From Lineus longissimus (taxonomy: Eukaryota; Nemertea; Pilidiophora; Heteronemertea; Lineidae), in contig NC_088310.1 in the NCBI RefSeq assembly GCF_910592395.1, positions 8,751,501 to 8,815,500 of the forward strand: a stretch of 64,000 nucleotides of DNA, in the 5' to 3' direction. Position numbers and translations under genes: made by a program. Below are positions 23,453 to 37,686 of the stretch, piece after piece (the first letter of the stretch is position 1; every line of letters starts with the position of its first letter). A model generated the notes under the pieces. That model did not search any database and had not been told where the DNA came from. It saw nothing but the letters and a program-made list of their open reading frames with translations.

Positions 23453-26400
23453 ATTGAAACAAATAGAGCACTACCGGCAGGAACCAATCCCGAGGTTATG
23501 TGTTTCCTCGAATAGATCAAAACCCACATTACTAAGGCGTTAACTTCCTTGGCTGCATCAACCTATTTTTACCACTAACGATACCATAGCAAGAAAATGA
23601 TCTCGTCAACTGATTTCTATTCTGCATTCATTCGTAACGCTTCAACAGTTTCCTTCCAAAGAAACAGTGAAATTGAAACACAGAATATGAAACCCTACGA
23701 AGTCCAACTTTGACAGTTTTGAGAAAATCAAGATCAATTTGATTCATGAACAAGGGTGTATTAATAATTATGATATACACTGTGAATATAGTTCTCAGCA
23801 AATCGACTCGCCACGAAAATAAAATGCAACTAACTATAGTATGACATCCCCTGCCAGCACGATAGACAACGTCTTGCAATTACAGCTTTCCAGTAGCAAA
23901 TACACTTCAAACATTTCCTAGCCAATATAGCCAACTTAACCGAATACAACGCACCCAAGTCCAATTACTTTTCCAATAACCAATTCACCATCACAGGACA
24001 GGCAACTACTCAACATCAATACAAAATGACAGCTCCTCTTAGAGGCAAGGATTCACCAAAACAGACACCAGCAATGTAAAAACAATTAAAAAAAATCGAA
24101 CAGCAAAATACTCATCTCCACGGGGAAATGAAAGGAATAGAATCTCGTGGCTATAGGCAGTCTCGCTGCCGATGTTAAATAGAGGAGGTGGAGTTTGTCA
24201 AATGGAAACGATTGTCATGATGGATCGAGGGTGCGGTCTCTAACTGATAGTTAGCTACTGGATCTGACTGGTATGACTCTCGAAGGGAAGAGAAAATGGC
24301 AGATACATATTGCTTTAAGGTTTAATTTTTTGCTTGTGGGAGATGGCCAGCACGGCAAGATGATTGGAGATTCGGGAAATAAATATCAATGACTCCAAAC
24401 TAACAATGTAATGGCTACACGGAGTCTAACTTACTTCTCTCCAATTTGATACAAAGGAAAAATATTGCTGATGAGGGGTTCAAGCTCAAAATCATTATAA
24501 TATCAGAAATGTAACATGCTACTTTTTACAGCTTATTTCTAAACTAGCAATGACGAAATGCTGACGGTGTTTTCCTACTTGATACAAGTCAAACGGTATC
24601 AAACAATTCCAATTTGAATGTACTTTCTTTGAATGACACTCCAGACAAGCTACGCATTATTTCCAGACAAATTTCAGACCCCACCCTGAATTAGGTTGCT
24701 TTCTATGGATAGATACGAACCTGTTATGAATCAGTTCCACCCAATCATACCAAGACAAACATCTTTGCCTCGAACCCCATGAACCCAACCTCCAATCTTC
24801 ATAACGATAATCATTGAAACTTTTGATAATCTTGTAGTAGTCACGTGCTGACGAGACAAACTCGATCGGTGCGTTACAACCAGTTCTAACTGGTACAAAT
24901 TGATTAACTTTACATGGTCGGGTTGATGATAGTACACGATAATGGGTGGAGTAGATTACCATGGTTACAAGGAAAATATGAACAAGTTAAACGTGAAAAT
25001 GTGACGTTCCACTATAATTGAGGATCATCGGAAATGGTTTGTGAAGAAAAAGAAACACCCATGTGTATGTACTTTACGTTTAAGTCGCTCGAGGCAATGT
25101 GTGTTCTTTTAATACTGTTTCTACCTCTGTCTTACATGTAAAGAAGTGTTTATGGTTTCAACTGAGGGTATTCGTAAGAAAGAATAGTTTAATGCATGAC
25201 ATTTAACTCGAGAAATATCGATAACATGGTGTAGACACTCCATTACATCACTACATTGCAATCATTTCTTGAATACTTTGATAGTGTGATTCCTAACAAC
25301 AATCAAAACAGTTTCTACACCCTTTACAATTTTTTAAGAATTAAGAATTAAGACTTCAATTCTTCAATACGAATAATTATATTTGGCTGTTTTCTGTAGT
25401 AATCTTATAAGATATCATATGACTTCAAGGAAAATAATTTATTCCTTATTCAGCAAATTTACCATCATCCTCTTGCAAACAGGACCTACAACACGACTTC
25501 TCCTTCCGCATATTGATTATATATCGAGGGGAATGGCCTGATATTGTCAGGATGATTTATCACGTCAACACAGAGAGAGAGAGAGTAGACACATATATTT
25601 GTTGAATAACTCGCCTATTCCTAGACTTAGTGACGACCAAGGTATTTGAAGACCTTTCCAAGTCACCTGTTTCAATACGTCAGAACTCTCACTACAACAG
25701 TAAACAATCAATTCAAGAGGACACAGTGTAAAAAAACACTTGAAGCCATGCATTGAGAGATGAAGCCTGTTCAGCTCTTTAACTGTCGAGAATTATATCC
25801 TAGTACAAGTCCTTCTAAAAATAATGGGAATGACAAAGAAGACACAATGGTTTTTAATTTCGCTCATGCTTTTAAACTAAAGAAACTCCCCCAATCTTCT
25901 CAACACACATTGATAGTGCATACCATTTTGCAGCATAAGTTTACAATTGATGCCCAATAATTATCACATTCTGGTGGAATTGTTTTTGTGATCTTGTTAG
26001 GAGCTACTGTACGATTACCGATAAATCCATGCTGGAATGATCTGTTAATATCAGTTACTCGAACTTAACCAGTGTGGATTAGTAGTCCAGAGTTTGGCTG
26101 TTAAAATATCTGTTGGTATTATATCTATTTACTTTAGACCACATTGGACTACATGTAGCGATAACGCCAACATTGTTCAGCAGTCGACATTGTAGTTGCT
26201 CAGTAAATCAGCTATGCAGCTCTTTTAATCCCCTATGAAATGTTTCTCTACATGTATCAATGCCCTGTCCTCTCCGCGGCAAGATATCATCATCATACTC
26301 GTGTGTGATTACATGGCTTACACAGACAGCCACCTCATCAATGTTTAATCCTACCTTGTCGCAGTGTGTAAATAATATAATGAATCACGGCGGACAGATT

Positions 26401-26516
26401 GGACGATCAACATCAGAGGTAGGAAATCATGCCATGGGACACTGGACCTTTAAATCACTCGTCATTCGGTGATGCGAAACAAATGATGGCAAATATTTAT
26501 CCAGGAGACAGATATC
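23453..26516. other. No gene seen
   Basis: Only short frames without recognisable domains occur here. A short GA microsatellite lies at 25571-25585. The rest appears to be unremarkable AT-rich intronic or intergenic sequence. Confidence 0.4.
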
Positions 26517-26647
26517 AGGCGACATGAACAAAGACTAGTAAATGTTATTACCGTACTTCAGTTTTGTACTGAAAGGCCTAAAATTGTAAATGCGCATGTC
26601 ATTTGTGGTTTTCATCGAAATCATTTGCTTGTCTTTATTTATATCGT
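26517..26647. mobile_element. MITE-like family copy (degenerate)
   Basis: GGCGACATGAACAAAGACTA is followed by GTAAATGTTATTACC, CTTCAGTTTTGTACTGAAAG and GTAAATGCGCATGTCATTTG. The element ends at ATCATTTGCTTGTC, then TTTATTTATATCGTCA. Both ends are present but mutated. Confidence 0.65.
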
Positions 26648-27719
26648 CAGCGCTAAAGTCAAATGTAAATTTGTTAGCAAATCGATGGCGATCAGCACTA
26701 AGTGTGGAACCTTTATTGACTCGATATCTTTAAGAAATCCATCTCGCCTTATCCCTTTTTCTATAACATAAAATTGGCCAAACAGGGAGAGAGGAGCCGT
26801 ACTCAACAATCGACATACAGTTAAGTAGCTGAAAAGAATTACACTTATGACAAAGCATCGAAATCAATAGCCCTTCCAAGGAAAACCAACCCATCCATCA
26901 ATAGTGTGTAGTTGATATTGGGGGCTGGATGGGAGTATCGTCAAAATCCATACCGATAAATCAATGTATGTGACCGAAGAGAATAAAGCAGTCGATCACG
27001 GTTTTACTCTTAAACTGATGAGCCAGTATTCAAATCGCGTCGGATCGGAAAATTGCATCTGAGCAGAAGATCATGATTATCATAAGTTCAGACGCATATA
27101 CACATGATCATATACATAGTACTTGTAATCAAACGATCAGACGGAGTAAATAAGCACACGGTAATAACAAGTTCTGACGTATTTGAAATTGTAATTGTAA
27201 GTTCTGACGTATTCAACATATACGGTAATATATGATCGTGATATTTTGGTGATTAAGTTCAAAAAGATGCATTAATAAATATAAAGTTGATCCGACTTCA
27301 ATCAGAAACAGTTCATCTTTTAAGTCTTATACCTACATACATGTAGCCCTAATTACTCTCCAATTCAGTTTTTGGTTAAGAGATACGCTATCTAGCGTTT
27401 CAAAGTCAATGTATGAGTGATGAACAGAGCTTTTGGGGCCCCCAGGGAATGAGTGGCTGTGCTGTGATTGTATTTCTGGTTTATAGACAGAGCCGTCAGG
27501 CCAGATTGTATGCACGGAGATACACCCCTCAGCTATCAAATCGAACTGCTGAACTGCTGTACTGTACACTGAGATACAGACTCATTGGAGATTCACCACT
27601 CGATTGTTTGACAAATTGAATGCATTGCCTGTTAGTAGATCAAGCCAAAATTGGAACCACCATAAGGACACCTGTTATCAGATGCTTCATTCTAGTTTTG
27701 TTTTAATTCCAAACCAATA

Positions 27720-27740
27720 TACATGTACATGTACATGTAC
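27720..27740. repeat. TACATG/GTACAT self-complementary repeat
   Basis: Three and a half copies of the six-base unit ACATGT make a 20-base self-complementary tract. Confidence 0.7.
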
Positions 27741-30700
27741 TTAAATCTAGATGTAGTACGTGTCCAAAACCTGTTGTTACATAATAATCCTGAAAATGGT
27801 TGGCAAATTAAATCTCTACATCTAGATAAATTGGCTTAACAGAACCACTGATACAGTTATCGTGCTGATGCTTTATTTGGTTCAGATTTTAGTCATCTCA
27901 TTCGACCTACTCCCAAGGGTTTGATACATTGTTCTCGATCATATCTGAAGTTGAGATGTCACATAAAGTTGTACAAGGACCATTGGGGAGCTGCCGTAGT
28001 CAAATAAAACGACGATACGTATGAGATTTGAGTTGACTCTTTGCTTTGTATAAATATATTAAGAATATAACGCTGACCGCAATAGTCATCTAAGGACAAT
28101 ACTGCCCCTGTGAAAGGCCCTGCCAACGATTCAGCAGAGGGAGAGTAACTGTGATCCTGAATTTGACTCAAATCCAAAGCTAAGAATAGAATCGTCAGGG
28201 GGTATCGCCAGGCTCAATAATGGGGGTAACTATTGCATTGGTTCACACTCTTTTCTAAAGATGAAGAGAGAGCCATAGGTACGACCAACAATCCATCCAC
28301 ACCACTAAATGGTACGATCAATTACTGGAATATAAGTTGCATTGATTTGTGAAACCTCCTCAATCAATGTCCACATATATGAATGATACCAATACATGGA
28401 AGTGAAAGCAACTTGTAGGATATCTTGACGTCATTCAAACGCTATATTGACATCATGGACAAAGTACACATTACACACATACAAACCAGACATGACCAGC
28501 CACGGTTCAATAACATAACACCTGACTTTCCTAACAGTGCTCATTACTACCTTGATATGGACGAAATACCTTACAATGGGGAGCCAAATGCGGCCGACAT
28601 AAGGTCAATTTCTAAAAACGCCTGCTACCATCTCGTTGACAACCTGCTCCTTTCACAACATATTGACAGCCAGCTAATAGAAATCATAGGCGAAGACTCA
28701 GCACTACTTCCTAATGGCTGAGGGGCTCGAATATCAAATATACCCACAAGCCTTACCAATATTGCGACAGCTCATATTTAACGCTCAAGACCGGAATCAA
28801 ACTTGTAAGCACGTCGACACGAGCAATTGTGTTTTACTAACATCTTGATAACATTTTGCAACTTTGAAGTTATACAAAAAATGTCCTGCAGATGATGACG
28901 ATACACAGTGGCTTGGGACACATGAACAGACCCTGCATCCTCACAACTGACTCCAATCCTCTGAACAGTAATGCACGGTAATACTGAATTAATAGAGCAG
29001 AAAGAAACAATGTCAGGGTTAATACAAACATCATGCAATATGTTGCCTGTGCGGAGTCTTATTCAAATTAATTGATACCATGTAAACATGATGTCCAATA
29101 CTGTGAACGAGATTGAAATTTCATAATTTCCTATGTGCATGGGGTCATGCAGCAATGATGATCAAGAGAGCAAACAACATAGGTTTTTATGACTTCAGTG
29201 CATGCATAATTAATTACGAACTGGTTACAAATGACGCATGTCTCAATCAAGAGTGAACTGAGACACAAGTGCACATGGCTTCGGTATGAATATCAAGATT
29301 GAGTGGCGGATAAAGTAGGTCAGCGCATTGATTTGAGAGCAGAGAAATTGATAAAGGATTGCTCGACATGAAACGTTATGCGACACTGCGCAAGTCTTAA
29401 AATGCAAGAGCAATGGAGTCTTGGTGAAAACCTTCTCTGTCACTCAGAGAGAGAATGTGAAGCCCCTGGAAGATCTTTGAACATTGTATCCAACCTAGCG
29501 TGCTGTAACCAACCAGTAAACATCTCCACTATTCCACATGAAGTGCAGAATCAATTTTTCAAAAGCATTCTCGAGTATCAAAAGACATTGACACCATTTA
29601 GCTCCAAGTTTCATCATCAGAATTGGCTTTCTGCGTGCAATTGTTGTATAAAGCTGTCAAGATACGTTAAGTGCCTCAAAGCAACGGGGTCTACTGTTGA
29701 GAGGAGTATGCAACCACTTGGCATTCGTATTGCGCATATAGCACCCGCCGATACAGATTTATCGGCCTGAATGAGCAGTTATCTTGGCGTTATTTAGCGT
29801 CACGACTTATCGCATGTTGGCCCGGGTCGATCAGATCGCTGGTGGATGGATGCATGGTTCACAAGGGCAGATGCCGAGAAGCGGACAACAATGGTGTATC
29901 TTAGCAACTGGTCTAAATACATGGACCCCGTGCCAGAGAACTTGGGGAGCTTGAGAACAGCGACCTATCACGAATCCTTATACGTATACGGATAAGATTC
30001 TGTGGAAAGAGGACGAATTCTGTGTACATTTCGATCCGTATGCGTAATCCGTGATAAGTCACTGATCTTAATCTCCCTATCATTAACTATTGACTTACTT
30101 ATGCCTTATTAACTAGGCAATAGTACGTATCTTGTATAAGATTTTTGCAAAATGACCACACGAGACAAACGATACATTTTTTTACAACCATCATACCATG
30201 AAAACTACTCGACAACTACGTCACGCCACAAACGGCATACCAGTTGCAGCAGTTGTGCACTGTACAACGAAACCTACTCAGTTGTCATTAGGATTGGTCC
30301 TGACCAGCAAAATCTTTTTAAAAGTCTCTGATTGGTACGCTAATGGGGACGGCTTCCTGATCACACATCGAGATTAGCGATAACATTAATTGACGGATTA
30401 CCAAGTCAACATGAACTTGATGATGAGCACGTTTTCCAACTGTTTAAAGTTTCAGCCACGAGGCACATGCTCGCATGATGTTCATGACTCGTACACGGGG
30501 CAGCTCACCTTTCTAAACGTATGGATTTAAAAAAAAAATATGATGATAACAATAATGTCTGAAGAAATATGATCATAATTATTCACTGCTCAACCCTTAC
30601 TTTAAATATGGCCGTCAAAATCATATAATACGTGTCTTTCTGGCCTCTTTGTCCCAATGGACCGTAACGCATATACAGCCCTATACAATGGCCTATGAGG

Positions 30701-32770
30701 ATTAGCATTTAAAAAATGTACCGTACAAGAAGCATATTATTATTCAGATATAGTATGGAAAATGGTGTTACAATTCAAGCTGACTCGATTATCAAGAGTC
30801 TACACTGTTCATGCCACATGCCGGCATCTCTATTAGACTGCCTCTGCATTAAGCTACGGCAACCAGCATCATCCTCCCCTCTATCTTGCTACCATCCCAT
30901 ATATCAGTGGATATTGACTAAATGTCTTCAGACCCATCGGATATTAAACCAAATGAGACCATTAGGTTTAAGTCTTGGCAGCACCTTTTGAGCTATGCCC
31001 AAGAGGGAGTACGACGTATCTATGCGATATATATACGTGATGTAGTAGCTTTTCTATAAACTCATTTGGGTAGCAGGATGGTAACATAAAATCGTACTTA
31101 GGTTAAGAACACACTTGCCGCTAGGAGGTCACTTGAGGACATCACCTTGCATTCTGCGTGGAGAGAAATCGAAATCGCATGCAAATCAATAAACGTGATA
31201 ATCCAGTCATTAATACACGATCGTGGGTTCCATGCATTGTTTCACCATAAAGAGAACCATTCGCCTAAACTCATGTTTCCTGGCCGCATGCAGATGGAAC
31301 ATTACCTCATTTCCTTCAGCACAGAAACAAACTCGACCACCGCCTGCGGTGCTGTTGACCACCATGGCATCCTGACATTTCCATCAGCAGACCAACAGTG
31401 GTGACGAGCCGGCATTGCGTGCTGCCCGAGGAAGCTCTCAGGCAAGAGACAGCAGACAAATATGTCTGGAAGGAAACTGAATTTCCTGGTCAAAACCTCT
31501 CTTTGTCCTTATAGGGTTTGTTTATGTATGATATTTAACCCTGGCCAGGACATCGCATGTGACAGGTGACAGATAACTCCTGTGGCAAACTGTCGAAGAG
31601 CATAGAGCTTTCTACTTGGATTTGGGGAGTTGCAATAATGGCCAACTTGACGTGTTGATGTTCTTCTACGGATGGTGTTTTAGTGCCAGCGAAATGCTCC
31701 ATGACATCAATATTTTTCATGCTTGAAAGCAGAGATAGCCCAACCAAACCAATTTTCGGAAGAGTAATGTTCACTTAGAGATAGTGTCTGTCATGTAGCT
31801 CAAGTTCCAGGGGCATAAGTGATATAATATTTATAACATAAAAGCCTTTAATCGTCGCAGTCTGGCCATCTATAATGCTTCAGAGCACAGCACGGTAATA
31901 TAATCTCACAGTCAGGGTTAGTCTCAGAGCCATTTCTGTCTGCAAGCTCGATCAAATGCCCAATGTATTGATCAGAACAATAAATCCAACAGCAGTGCTA
32001 TCGGTCACGCTTCAAAGCACGATATCCTAACGGAGAAACAACTCAGATAAAGCCTACTACATTCGGAGGACCCGGCACGGAAAACTCTAATTGTGGGTGT
32101 TTTATCGCAGGCAGAGCATGTGGCAGTCGGACCATTTGCTGATAAGACAACTCCACAAGGAATCTGCTGAATGATAGCCCTAGTCATTTACGTACGCTGA
32201 TAAACAGTAATCTCCATCATAAAACTGACTGGCAATAAAATGATGGTGTAGTTGGAAATGAAAAGACGACAATATCAAACAGAAAAGACCTATCGGTGCA
32301 TATCGTGTTAACGATGTGACTTGGAGTTATTAATCATTAAGGAGAGAAATCTACTGAGCAGAAATCCACATCAAGTTTGGAATGGCGACCAGGTCAAGCT
32401 CTCGAAGAGAAAATGGTCATCAGGATAAGGTAGACAGTGTATGTGGACATCGCAGGCATCATCACCTGACTGAAATCCATGTTTTCCTGCAAAAAAGTAC
32501 TGGTTGGAACATTTTCTTCGTGAAAGTTTGTTTTAACTACCTATGGCTTATATGACCCTACCTGGCCAGTCTTTAAAGGAGCTTGTATATGTTACTTACC
32601 TAAAAAGAGAGAAATGAAAGATACTTTAGTCAAATTGATTAAATAGCAGATGGAAAAGCCGCAATTATATGGGATACTAAAAGATGAAGAAATTCAGCAT
32701 CAAGGATTTGAGGGCCAAAGTTAAAAGGGATTTTAGTCGAACGATTTGAGGAGTCACAAGGGAAACATGA
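27741..32770. other. No gene seen; one foldback inside
   Basis: Open frames at 28425-28721 (98 codons, plus) and 29378-29770 (130 codons, plus) are the longest. Neither shows a domain, repeat or splice context that I can defend. An inverted repeat at 29962-30061 is listed separately. Confidence 0.35.
29962..30061. repeat. Imperfect inverted repeat, about 30-bp arms
   Basis: GACCTATCACGAATCC at 29962 and TATACGTATACGGAT, ending near 29993, pair with the complement of GATCCGTATGCGTAATCC and GTGATAAGTC at 30032-30060. The loop repeats GATTCTGTG / AATTCTGTG. It could be a decayed transposon end pair. Confidence 0.5.
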
Positions 32771-32901
32771 CAATGGGTGATCTGATATAAGGCAAGCAAA
32801 TGCTTTTACTGAAAAACTTTTTGTACATTTACACTAAGCCTTTCTGTACAAAACTGAAGTAAAAGCATTTCCTACTTAGTCTTTATTCATATCACCCATT
32901 G
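32771..32901. mobile_element. MITE-like element, well-preserved copy
   Basis: It begins CAATGGGTGATCTGATATAA and ends CTTTATTCATATCACCCATTG. The interior shows AAATGCTTTTACTGAAAAAC, TGTACATTTACACTAAGCC and TGTACAAAACTGAAGTAAAA, matching the copy at 18643-18770 throughout. Confidence 0.85.
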
Positions 32902-33049
32902 GGGTACTTAACCTTGAGGGATCACTCGAAGTGACATTAACGAGTTGACTTGCCTGAAAGCATGGAATGCCAGCACGAAACGAACCCCAGTGGAGAGTTT
33001 TAATGTTGACAATGCTGCATGAACGCCTTCTATTTCAGAAATATGAAGT

Positions 33050-33113
33050 GGTGATGATGATGGTGATGACGATGATGATCGAGATGATGATGATGATGAT
33101 AACGACGATGATC
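33050..33113. repeat. (GAT)n microsatellite
   Basis: Interrupted GAT/GAC triplets run for about 64 bp. On the minus strand they encode a serine-rich frame, which is an artefact of the repeat. Confidence 0.9.
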
Positions 33114-34805
33114 TAACTGGCACACCGTGTTCTAGTGTAACACTGCCGACTTGAGCTCTGTGTTATTTGCTGGCACCAAACTGCGAATTCATGTTTCAAT
33201 GAAAATGGCAGCTTCAATAAATGCAGTCTGCGCGAGATTTGAAGAAAAAGAGACCACATCAAATCACACTTCAATCAGACTCTGAAGTAGGGCAAGCAAA
33301 CATTAATCGCAAATAAAGCAGTGCCATTAAAACGGAATAGATTTGTTTAGATCACCGATTTATGCGAGATCCCCATGGAATGGGTTCAGAGATGCAAACC
33401 GGGAAGTTGATTAATGCGAGAATGACTTCGGGAGTCGATGTGCTATGGGCAAGGCATCAGCAATGAAAGGATTGGATGGAGATGTTCTAATGGAATGAGA
33501 CGCTTAATACTTAGAATCGGGAAACACTTTAGGACTCTGTATAGGATTAACTGTTTGGTGGTAGCATGGGCGAAGCTGAGAGTGCATACTTAAATGAATT
33601 GCCACAGTTCTGCGAAGGCCTGTTCAAGTACTATTTCACCCAGAGCTATGAAGCTGTGACAACAAGGCCAACAAGGCCACCAAAGCAGCTGGTTATGCTT
33701 GAAATTATGTAAAAAAAGTTATTTGGAATAAACTATGTAAACACAACGTACACACAAGAACCCTTTAATGACGACAGACTAGTGTTGTCGAGTACATGTA
33801 TGATTTGTGCAGTAAGGCAGCAAAGAAAAATTCCTTATTTGACACGACAGACTCTCAACAAATTACTCAACACTCCAGGATTTTCTTTATATTGCTAAAC
33901 CAGGGCATAAACTTTCAGTATCAAAATTCTATAGACGGTTAATTGTCATAAACGCGATAGACTGAACTTGAAGTAGATTACAACCTCTCTTGAAGAGATA
34001 ATCGTGGTCATGTCATAACCTCTTCTTATTATATAAGCACCAATGATATTGGCAATAAATTAAAACTGCATGCAGCTCAAATATTTAGTCTTCAAGCAAG
34101 GTAGCCACTACAGGTTCTCGGAAACAAGTGAACGCCACCATGGTGATAATATATTGATGTTGGATGACAACCGACTGCTTTATTGCACTCCACTTATAAA
34201 GGTGTAAATAAATAAGTGGTGAGTAATGATACTTCTATAAAACTAATATAAGCTGTTACCAGTGATTACCTGAGACATACGCACTAGTAGGAATACTGAA
34301 GCAGAAGCTCTCGGCATTAGCGTTTTGACCAAGTGAAGAAATAGACCAAGTATAAAAATATATTTCGCAGGAAGCAGAGTCGGCTTTGCTTCGTATGACC
34401 AATACATGTATTAGGAATGTTGACTTATCAGGAATTACTTCAAGATTCTTTTTGAAGCGACCATATAGGATACAAGATGACACAAACTGGCAGAACTTTT
34501 ATTTTCAGACAGCATCAAACTGCTCAGCCTTCCCTGGAAAAATCTCACGTATTGCCTGCTAACGTGGTATTGTGCTACATCATACTCGAATATACCTTTT
34601 TTCAACTGGACAATTATTTAATTGCTAACTATCACCCTATTAGTATTACTATTTACCCCGACAACTACTATCCCCGTCGTAATATCGAAGTGAATGATCT
34701 GTTGAAAAGCCTCCGCTCCCAATACACACAGAATTCAAAGCGATGATGGTGAATCGATTTCAAGTGGAGTTCTAATGATAACCCATTTTTGATGATCACG
34801 CATTT

Positions 34806-34922
34806 GTTGATATGAATAAAAACTAGTTCATGCTTCTACTTCAGTTTTGTATTGAAAAGCCTAGTGTAAATGTACATGATTTTTTCCAGTAAAACCATTT
34901 TCTAGTTTTTATTCTATCATCC
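34806..34922. mobile_element. MITE-like family copy
   Basis: It runs from TTGATATGAATAAAAACTAG through CTTCTACTTCAGTTTTGT and TAGTGTAAATGTACATGA to TTTTTATTCTATCATCC. Both terminal repeats are present with substitutions. The interior is in the orientation opposite to 18643-18770. Confidence 0.75.
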
Positions 34923-37551
34923 GAGTGTAGCCTGTACGCTATTCAGCGATGCAGAAACAGACAATCAGATGCAAAAACAGACAAACACCATTATCTATTT
35001 TTCTCTGAGTACCAGGGTATTGGCCATACAAAGAACAGTCTAGCTATCACATTTTACGTCAATTGGACTAAAAACTTACATTTCACGGTCGATAATGTGT
35101 AAATATTTCTAATGCATTTCCCTTTGATAGTACAATTTCAAATGCATTTTTCTGCAATTGAAAAAAGGGCATGTCGCTTTTTGAACTCTAACAGCATATA
35201 TAAGGGTCGATAATACTTTTCATTTCAAGTTTCATCAGAGGAAACACTTGTTGAATGCGGGCTTCACTTCATGATTCAACTCTGACATCGATTTCCCGTG
35301 CAAACAAGCCTGCATGAAATATCAATATTCATATGCGATATTGTTACAGTAAAATGGATTAGATTTAGGGCATGACATTGGAAACTGAAAAAATAGATAT
35401 TGCGACGTTATTGTGTGTTATGGTATTGGTATAGGTTAAGTGTTCTTTCTGTTTATAGATAGGCCAACGGGAAAACAGATACTGATCAATATAATAAATA
35501 AAGCAATGTCAGTCATAAAATTCTGATTATCTTGTACATTTCAATAACAATTTTCAATAGCTGAACAAAATGATAATGTCGATGGTAATTTTTTTTGGGT
35601 AGTCTTGATCTGGTCTTCAAACCTTGCTTCAGCACATTCTTGTTGTTTTTGTTATGGGTTGGGTTATGAATTCGCACTAGAACACAGCTCAATCCCGAGG
35701 CAATTTCCCTCCGTCACTAACCTCAAATAACTGCTATCAGCGGTAGGGACTTTTCCATTACTGATCCGAAAGAGGCAGTTCTTATTCCATCTGTCGTTTG
35801 ATAACCAGAAGAGTGCATGCCTAAGGATGTGACCTCACAAATACGAAAAGAAACTGGCCACAATATATTATATAGCACAATTAAATTGGTTCGAAAGGGA
35901 AAGTCAGGGAGCAAGCGACATCTTGGCATAATGAATATACATGTATGTCTTATTATACCTTCCACAAGCCCTCTCACTCCCAAGACTTCTGTTCCCCATT
36001 ACACATTGCCAGCCATTACCCTGACAATAAGCCAGGATATGGCCTCTTCTAGAACATCTTGTCCTGACGTCACTACCCATAAACATTCCAGGGGTTACTT
36101 ACTTTGCCCTCTAGTATATCAGGCCAGACCACGAATTTAGATTTGTTTTGGCACCTGAAGGTGGAAGTGTATAACAAGAAAGCGTAGTTGTATGTTGTGT
36201 TCGGAACATTGGGTTGCACTTTATAGCCCGAGTAAGAGTATGACTGACTGCCCGGGGCCTGAGAAGCTGTTTGCTGTTGAACTAGATTGTCTATCATAAT
36301 GTCTATGTTCTAAACTTCACACATATCATTCCGCCTTGTAACCAAAGGTAACATACTTCCATCTGCAAGGTTAGACCAATTTCTTCAAATCTTCTCAAGG
36401 CTATCCACCCTTTTCCGGTTATTTCTGAACTTATTACGATCGATGTACGTGTAGTTATATTATCTGGTTCTCAAATTTTAATATCTTCCCAATACAGACG
36501 AAGTAGACATAATATTCAAACATAATCCCTCTGCAATTATTGGCCTCCATGTTGTATTAGTCGCAGTACATTATACACTGCGATCGCGTAGTGTTATCGG
36601 ACTGAAAATAGCCGCACTCGCCGCTTTGGGGATAAAAATTACAAAAACTGAGTAATCACAGGGGCTACATTTAGCATCAACTATGACAATTTTGCAATGA
36701 CCCAGGCTATCTTACTTATTCAGTTAACATGCTTAACGAATTGGTTGAAGTCCAAAGCAAGTTACGCATACGGCACGGCGGAGATTTCTTGGAACGACCT
36801 CCTCTGCGTCAGAACTATGCGTCAGAATTGAGGACCAGTAGCCAACCGACCTCTCAAGCTTCTTGGCTCCTTCGCCTCAAAAAGCACATTCCCTGCTTCT
36901 AAATAAAACCATGACTTTTTAAGACTTCAAAATGTTCGTGAAGCAAGGTGAATGGCCTTCACCATGTTCACATGAGATAGGGTGGGAGTTAAGGTGTAAA
37001 ATGATAAGTTTATTTAACCGATGAACTAACATAAGAACAGTGTGTGGATTTATTTCATTCAACAGTTCATTCAACTTGTACCTTTGGGTTGTTAGGGTTA
37101 AGATATAAGGTCACATCGTAGCCTCTGGATGAATTCCAAGGATGTCTGTCTGGGCGGGAAGGCAATTCCAGCAGAAACTTGCAGAAGTATGCTCTCCAGG
37201 TATAGGCCATACTCGAAAATCCAGAGTCAATGTACGTTACTGGGTGCCGAGTGTTGGTCTGAGGTTCAGAATGGGTATAGGCCTACCTGGCAGGAAATAC
37301 TGAACCACAGGAGCTGTGTATCTCGCATTTTCACACAATAGCTACTTTATGTTCATTATCTCAAGAACGAACACTCCCTATCACTTGATAACAATATCAT
37401 CAGTTCATGCCCACCCTGTGGCTAAAATTCCACCCTGCCTAAACTACTGTCAGGAAGAATCCTTGATTAAAATTTCACGATTTACGTCAATTTTTGCATT
37501 GTAAAGTAATGTTGTAAAATAGTCTATAAATACAACCAGAAGTATGTGGAA
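34923..37551. other. No gene seen
   Basis: Open frames are short and overlap on both strands (for example 35723-36140), with no recognisable product. No repeats stand out. Confidence 0.4.
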
Positions 37552-37686
37552 GTGCGAAGAAAGCAGAAAGATTAGTAAATGCATTTACCTCAGTTTTTCA
37601 CAAAAAGGCAAAGCAAGTGCAAATGCAGTGCAAAAGTCAATGAAGTTGTTAGTGAACATGCTTCTAGCAGTCTTATTCATATTACC
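37552..37686. mobile_element. MITE-like family copy (degenerate)
   Basis: GATTAGTAAATGCATTTACC, CTCAGTTTTTCACAAAAAGG and GTCTTATTCATATTACC keep the family order. The outer left terminal repeat is lost. Confidence 0.5.

Noticed and set aside
28425-28721. 98-codon plus-strand frame with plausible composition (DEIPYNGEPNAADIRSISKN).
   Set aside because: I could not connect it to a family, splice signals or neighbouring exons.
29378-29770. 130-codon plus-strand frame considered as an exon.
   Set aside because: No family resemblance and no supporting splice borders; left as unassigned sequence.
32908-33123. Serine-rich minus-strand frame.
   Set aside because: It is the translation of the (GAT)n microsatellite.
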